Below, piece by piece: positions 5,704 through 8,458 of a DNA stretch of 8,458 nucleotides. Every line of letters begins with the position of its first letter. Position 1 is the stretch's first letter. This DNA comes from Synergistaceae bacterium (GTDB taxonomy: Bacteria; Synergistota; Synergistia; Synergistales; Aminobacteriaceae), in the NCBI GenBank assembly GCA_017446645.1, contig JAFSQO010000100.1:1-8458 (forward strand). Reading direction: 5' to 3'. The position numbers and the translations under genes are program-made. Under the pieces are notes generated by a model. That model was given only the letters and a program-made list of their open reading frames with translations, had not been told where the DNA came from and searched no databases.

Positions 5704-7956
5704 CGCTGATTCATTTTTTGACTCTGATTCTGACTCTGACTCTGAGTCCCCAATAATGTGAATATCCATCTGCGGATAAGGAATATTAATCCCTTCACGC
5801 TTGAACACGGCCATAATATGATGTCTCATGTCGCTTGATACTTTCATGCCAGAGGACTTCTTTAACTCTATCCAGTAATATATCTCGAATTCAAGGGCAT
5901 TATCACCGAAATTCTTAAATATCACGGAAGGCGCGGGGTTCTTCAGGACGCTTGAATGACCGTTTACTATATCAAGCAGTATCTTCTCAACTTCACGGCT
6001 GTCAGCATCGTATGACACTCCAACCTTTAGAATCTCACGCTTCTTAATATCAGATTTCGTCCAGTTTGTTACACTGTTCTCAAGGAAGTATCTATTTGGC
6101 AGGACAACGTCAAGTCCGTCCCAGGTCTTGATAGTCGTTGAACGCGAGCCAATGTCCTCGACTGTGCCCTGAACTCCGGAGACTTCGACAATGTCATGAA
6201 CTTTGAAGGGACGAGAGAATATCACGATAAAGCCGCTGATTAAGTTATTGAAGATGTTCTGCATTCCAAAGCCTAAGCCGACCGCAATTGCACCACCCAT
6301 GAATGCAAACGCTGTTAATGGTATCTGCACTATGTTTAAGGCAATCAGGGCAAACGCTACCCATAATATATAAAACGTTATTCGCTGGACTGCATTAGCC
6401 GCTGTAACGCTGGCCTTGACACGACGCAACATTCTGCGCTTTATCCAGTTGCTGCCCCATGAACTCAGGAAGAAGCTCGAAAGGAAGACCAGTATTGCAA
6501 CCGTCAACTTCCAGACCGTAACGGAATAGCCTTCACCCTGCCATAATTCCGTGTTGAGGAAGCCCATAATAGTCTCTTTGCTGAATGAGCTTACTTTTTC
6601 GGCGAGTCTTAACGCGCTGAGATTATCGTTTGCCTCGTTGTAAAGTCTCTGCTGCAAGAATATAGCACTCGGTATCGATGACTCATAGCGGTTAATAACG
6701 TCTGCTATGATTTTGCGTTGGTTATCGATTGCCTGCTGAACTCCCTGCTGAATTATTCCGGCTAATTCCTTTTCTGCGCTTAATTTTTCCTGTGTCGACT
6801 CTATCCGCCTTAGCAAATCGCTTTCTCTGGCTCTTGCTCCGTCGAGCTGCCTTTGAAGTTCCTGCATTCTTGTCTGGGAGTTGTTGCGCAGTGCCCATAT
6901 CTCATCACCTGATGCCTTGTCGTGAAATAGCTTGTATCTGTCCTTCCAGACCTGCTGGGCTTCCTGATTCAACTCTATTTCATCTTCGAGAACTGCAACC
7001 ATCTGCTCCCAGTAAGAAACACGAGCAGAACGAGCCATGTAAGTAGCTGATGAGTTCGTCAGGATATTAACGTCAGCCGAGCCAAGCATTGCCCTTGCCC
7101 TGATTAACGAGAGATTTGCAGAGTCAAGGGATTTTCTGGCGGTGTTCATCTCCTCGTTTAACTCGTTGAGCCTTGTCTGAAGTTTCTCAATGTTTGAGTC
7201 AAGCAATTCCTTCGGGAAAATTAATTTGTCCTGAATTCCTTCAAACTTGCGCCGTAATCTCTGAATTTCTGCAACGTTCTTGGCAAACGCTGCCCATTGC
7301 GAACGAACCTGAAGACGTGAAAGAGCTACACTGACCCTTGCTGATTCTAAGTCAAGAATATGGGTTTTAGGGAGTTCGAGACCTTCTCCGCCCTCCTGAG
7401 CTTCTTTTAATTTCTTCTGTAGATTTGCTGCCTCTGTCAAATCCAGCTTTAACTTGTTCAGCTTTGACTGGAGATAAAAGACCTGAACGTCAAGACCGCG
7501 TGAAACTTTCGTGATCTCACGCCTCAATGAGTCGCTCATGTTAATATCCGGCGAGACAATATTAGCAAGTGAAGCAGTATCGTCTTTTGCTGCCTCAATC
7601 TTGTCTGTCGGAACATGCAGCAACGAACTGTAAGCGGCATAACCTGCACTTAGTTCAGATAAAATCTGCTCGTGTAATTCTCTCTGCTCCGGAGTATATC
7701 CCCATGAGGCCATGTCGTCAGAAACGGTCTTTGTAAGGTCAGAAAGCTCACTGATTCTGGTATAGACATCGCGGGCAGTTAATTTCATTCCGGATAATTC
7801 AGTCTCGACTGATGTACGTAACTTTGAAATGTCCGCGCTTATCTCGTTTTGCATTTGTGTAACGTAATCATTTGCCAGATCCTGAGGCTCCGCACCGTAT
7901 GCTATGCATGAAGTGAGGGCAAGAATCAATAGCGTTAATAAAAACTTTTTGCGCAC
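5701..7956 (-). CDS. Large MscS-family mechanosensitive channel with periplasmic coiled-coil domain
   Basis: This is probably an inner-membrane channel that opens under membrane tension to release solutes after osmotic downshock. It has 751 residues and starts at GTG (7956), with TAGGAGGA about ten bases upstream. The N-terminus is a signal sequence with LTSC at residues 14-17, a lipobox-like match; alternatively signal peptidase I could cut near AYGA. Residues about 25-460 are hydrophilic and heptad-like, strongest near 150-190, 255-290 and 315-410, and would form a periplasmic coiled-coil domain. Three membrane helices follow (about 480-500, 525-545, 547-580). The last contains the Gly/Ala-rich pore helix GGAIAVGLGFGMQNIFNNLISGF. 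RPFKVHDIVEVSGVQGTVEDIG begins the MscS beta domain, and the alpha/beta C-terminal domain reaches about residue 735. A Ser-Glu repeat tail ends it. The layout recalls MscK-type channels but with only three helices. It is first in the minus-strand unit with the TRAP genes. Confidence 0.93.
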   Translation of the reverse strand: MRKKFLLTLLILALTSCIAYGAEPQDLANDYVTQMQNEISADISKLRTSVETELSGMKLTARDVYTRISELSDLTKTVSDDMASWGYTPEQRELHEQILSELSAGYAAYSSLLHVPTDKIEAAKDDTASLANIVSPDINMSDSLRREITKVSRGLDVQVFYLQSKLNKLKLDLTEAANLQKKLKEAQEGGEGLELPKTHILDLESARVSVALSRLQVRSQWAAFAKNVAEIQRLRRKFEGIQDKLIFPKELLDSNIEKLQTRLNELNEEMNTARKSLDSANLSLIRARAMLGSADVNILTNSSATYMARSARVSYWEQMVAVLEDEIELNQEAQQVWKDRYKLFHDKASGDEIWALRNNSQTRMQELQRQLDGARARESDLLRRIESTQEKLSAEKELAGIIQQGVQQAIDNQRKIIADVINRYESSIPSAIFLQQRLYNEANDNLSALRLAEKVSSFSKETIMGFLNTELWQGEGYSVTVWKLTVAILVFLSSFFLSSWGSNWIKRRMLRRVKASVTAANAVQRITFYILWVAFALIALNIVQIPLTAFAFMGGAIAVGLGFGMQNIFNNLISGFIVIFSRPFKVHDIVEVSGVQGTVEDIGSRSTTIKTWDGLDVVLPNRYFLENSVTNWTKSDIKKREILKVGVSYDADSREVEKILLDIVNGHSSVLKNPAPSVIFKNFGDNALEFEIYYWIELKKSSGMKVSSDMRHHIMAVFKREGINIPYPQMDIHIIGDSESESESESKNESA
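5720..5749 (-). repeat. Hexanucleotide tandem repeat encoding the Ser-Glu tail of the MscS-family protein
   Basis: About five 6-base units (AGAGTC, with AGAATC and GGACTC variants on the minus strand) encode alternating Ser and Glu just before the stop codon (DSESESESES). The period is a multiple of three, so copy-number changes alter tail length without a frameshift. Confidence 0.75.
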
Positions 7957-7965
7957 CTGTAATTT

Positions 7966-7972
7966 TCCTCCT
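7966..7972 (-). promoter_or_regulatory. Ribosome binding site supporting the GTG start of the MscS-family gene
   Basis: AGGAGGA on the minus strand lies nine bases before the GTG at 7956. No in-frame ATG is better placed, and the signal peptide (RKKFLLTLLILAL) begins immediately after the GTG, so this start is well supported. Confidence 0.8.
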
Positions 7973-8049
7973 AAATCTCTTTTAACCTAAAATTGCAAGA
8001 ATTCTCCCTCTTATTATGTAGGTGGGAGATGAATTGCGCCATGTATTAT

Positions 8050-8078
8050 ATTATGTTACACTCTCCTTATGTTGTAAA
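8050..8078 (-). promoter_or_regulatory. Candidate sigma-70-type promoter of the channel/TRAP unit
   Basis: On the minus strand TTTACA (8078-8073) and CATAAT (8055-8050) are separated by 17 bases, and each differs from the consensus at one position. Transcription would begin near 8043 and give a leader of roughly 85 bases. That leader contains a TCTCCC/GGGAGA inverted repeat (8003-8029). An overlapping TATAAT lies at 8050-8045 but lacks a well-spaced -35. This is the best promoter upstream of the channel gene by eye. Confidence 0.45.
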
Positions 8079-8105
8079 TGAGTTTGTGGCACTCAGGAGG
8101 CAGTT

Positions 8106-8141
8106 ATGTCTGGCGGAAAAACGAAAACCAAGTGTCCGTAA
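8106..8141 (+). CDS. Eleven-codon ORF in frame with the tnpB remnant, with a strong ribosome binding site
   Basis: The ORF reads MSGGKTKTKCP then TAA. AGGAGG (8095-8100) lies five bases before the ATG. It is in the same frame as the tnpB 3' remnant that begins right after the stop, so it may be the surviving start of a gene whose middle was deleted. It could also be a chance ORF. No function is proposed. Confidence 0.2.
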   Translation: MSGGKTKTKCP

Positions 8142-8288
8142 CAGATGCGAAGTAACTTGCTCCACATATCTACCGTAGGGACTACGGGAAGTAACGCCTA
8201 TGGAGAGGACGTAAGACGACTTCAGTCAACACGAATGGAGCGCAGCCTCGATGAATTAGGAAGCTTCCGCTTCTATAAGCGGTGGTAG
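8142..8288 (+). pseudogene. tnpB: tnpB 3' remnant (C-terminal 48 codons of an RNA-guided TnpB nuclease)
   Basis: The open stretch reads NLLHISTVGTTGSNAYGED, then VRRLQSTRMERSLDELGS, then FRFYKRW and a TAG stop. TVGTTGxNAxGEDVR is the typical C-terminus of IS200/IS605 TnpB proteins, just after the last RuvC motif. An in-frame TAA at 8139 closes the frame upstream. The RuvC catalytic motifs, the zinc-finger cysteine pairs and all of the N-terminal lobe are absent, so no nuclease can be made. The bases around 8136-8160 may be a blurred version of the usual RDxNAS motif with small indels, but that is weak. In intact elements this coding end overlaps the omega-RNA, which may explain why it is preserved. 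Confidence 0.7.
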
Positions 8289-8313
8289 TTCACAATGTTA
8301 TATACTAATCTCA
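8142..8313 (+). ncRNA. Omega-RNA (reRNA)-like scaffold at the tnpB right end, with adjacent guide segment
   Basis: Two clean hairpins are visible: CCGTAG-GGA-CTACGG (8173-8187) and CCGCTT-CTAT-AAGCGG (8267-8282). The second is followed by TGGTAGTTCAC, ending at 8293. In TnpB systems the guide RNA is made from the 3' end of tnpB and the transposon right end, and the guide is the flanking DNA just after that end, here from 8294 onward. Both stems are perfectly paired although the protein is lost. The 5' end is unknown, and the 3' end given assumes a guide of about 20 bases. Whether it is transcribed cannot be told from sequence. Confidence 0.55.
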
Positions 8314-8458
8314 CTTATATAATTCTAACAGGGAGGTAATCGTATAGTAAATAAATAAGTAACAATTATTCTCATTATTTGATTTATTTGATAAAAATTT
8401 AATGAAAGGAGGACGATGCGAAGAGCTGTATAATACTTCCGAAAGGAGGTGTATCGAA
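8294..8458 (+). other. AT-rich intergenic flank, probable leader of a gene starting beyond the window
   Basis: No coding frame of substance is seen. A TATAAT lies at 8318-8323 without a good -35. An 8-bp A/T inverted repeat (AAATAAAT 8349-8356 / ATTTATTT 8382-8389) follows. Three ribosome-binding-site-like motifs occur at 8331-8337 (GGGAGGT), 8404-8412 and 8441-8449 (both GAAAGGAGG). The last is well placed for a start codon just past the window end. The middle one precedes a five-codon ORF (MRRAV, 8416-8433). Confidence 0.45.

Larger units (their letters stand above)
8003..8293 (+). mobile_element. Remnant or miniature IS200/IS605-type element (tnpB-associated); left end uncertain
   Basis: The right part (8142-8293) encodes a recognisable TnpB C-terminus and ends in a hairpin followed by GTAGTTCAC, the usual look of an IS200/IS605-family right end. 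No transposase (TnpA) or full TnpB frame is present, and there is room for only about 300 bases. It is therefore either a decayed copy or a tnpB-deleted, non-autonomous derivative. A 6-bp inverted repeat TCTCCC (8003-8008) / GGGAGA (8024-8029) could be the left-end palindrome, but this is a guess and it could equally belong to the channel gene's leader. No target site could be assigned. Confidence 0.5.

Noticed and set aside
6729..7046. A 105-residue frame on the plus strand antisense to the channel gene
   Set aside because: Its Pro/Ala/Leu-rich content is what the complement of coiled-coil coding sequence gives, and there is no ribosome binding site or recognisable domain.
8003..8029. TCTCCC/GGGAGA hairpin as a terminator or riboswitch
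   Set aside because: There is no U-tract on either strand and no known riboswitch core. It is kept only as a possible left-end palindrome.
7993..8178. A 61-residue plus-strand frame upstream of the tnpB remnant
   Set aside because: It is in a different frame from the tnpB C-terminus, has no convincing ribosome binding site and no recognisable motif. It is most likely chance within the element remnant.
8142..8313. HEARO/IscB-type RNA
   Set aside because: IscB guide RNAs lie upstream of the protein gene. Here the RNA-like region overlaps a TnpB-type C-terminus and ends at a right end, which fits TnpB better.
8429..8434. TATAAT as a promoter -10 for the gene beyond the window
   Set aside because: No -35-like hexamer is found at 16-18 bases upstream, and it lies only seven bases before a ribosome binding site, leaving little or no leader.

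Overview
The window looks like a bacterial chromosome segment of moderate G+C content, with strong GGAGG-type ribosome binding sites and envelope proteins that carry signal peptides. A TAXI-type TRAP transporter and the pnp-dut pair would suit an anaerobic, gut-type bacterium, perhaps of the Synergistota. That placement is an inference from gene content only, and no ribosomal RNA or other firm marker is present.

Layout. Positions 1-2477 (+ strand) hold the 3' part of pnp (polynucleotide phosphorylase, start outside the window) and, six bases later, dut (dUTPase). Positions 2478-2552 are a short convergent gap with inverted repeats and a weak terminator. Positions 2553-7956 (- strand) hold three genes read in the order large MscS-family channel, TAXI solute-binding protein, fused 4TM/12TM TRAP permease. 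The spacing suggests one transcription unit. A rho-independent hairpin between the binding-protein and permease genes, and a possible extended -10 promoter before the binding-protein gene, suggest that the binding protein is made in excess of the permease.

Positions 7957-8458 contain no intact gene. They hold the 3' remnant of an IS200/IS605-type tnpB gene (readable C-terminus, no catalytic part), which coincides with a well-formed right-end/omega-RNA-like structure ending in GTTCAC. The protein part is destroyed while the RNA hairpins are intact, so this could be a stand-alone guide-RNA scaffold or a tnpB-deleted miniature element. The likely promoter of the channel operon lies on the opposite strand beside or inside this remnant. 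The last 165 bases are AT-rich, with three ribosome-binding-site-like motifs, and probably form the leader of a gene starting beyond the window.

Functionally, pnp and dut serve RNA turnover and nucleotide-pool hygiene. The minus-strand unit serves the envelope: high-affinity uptake of an unidentified organic anion, plus a channel that may relieve turgor.
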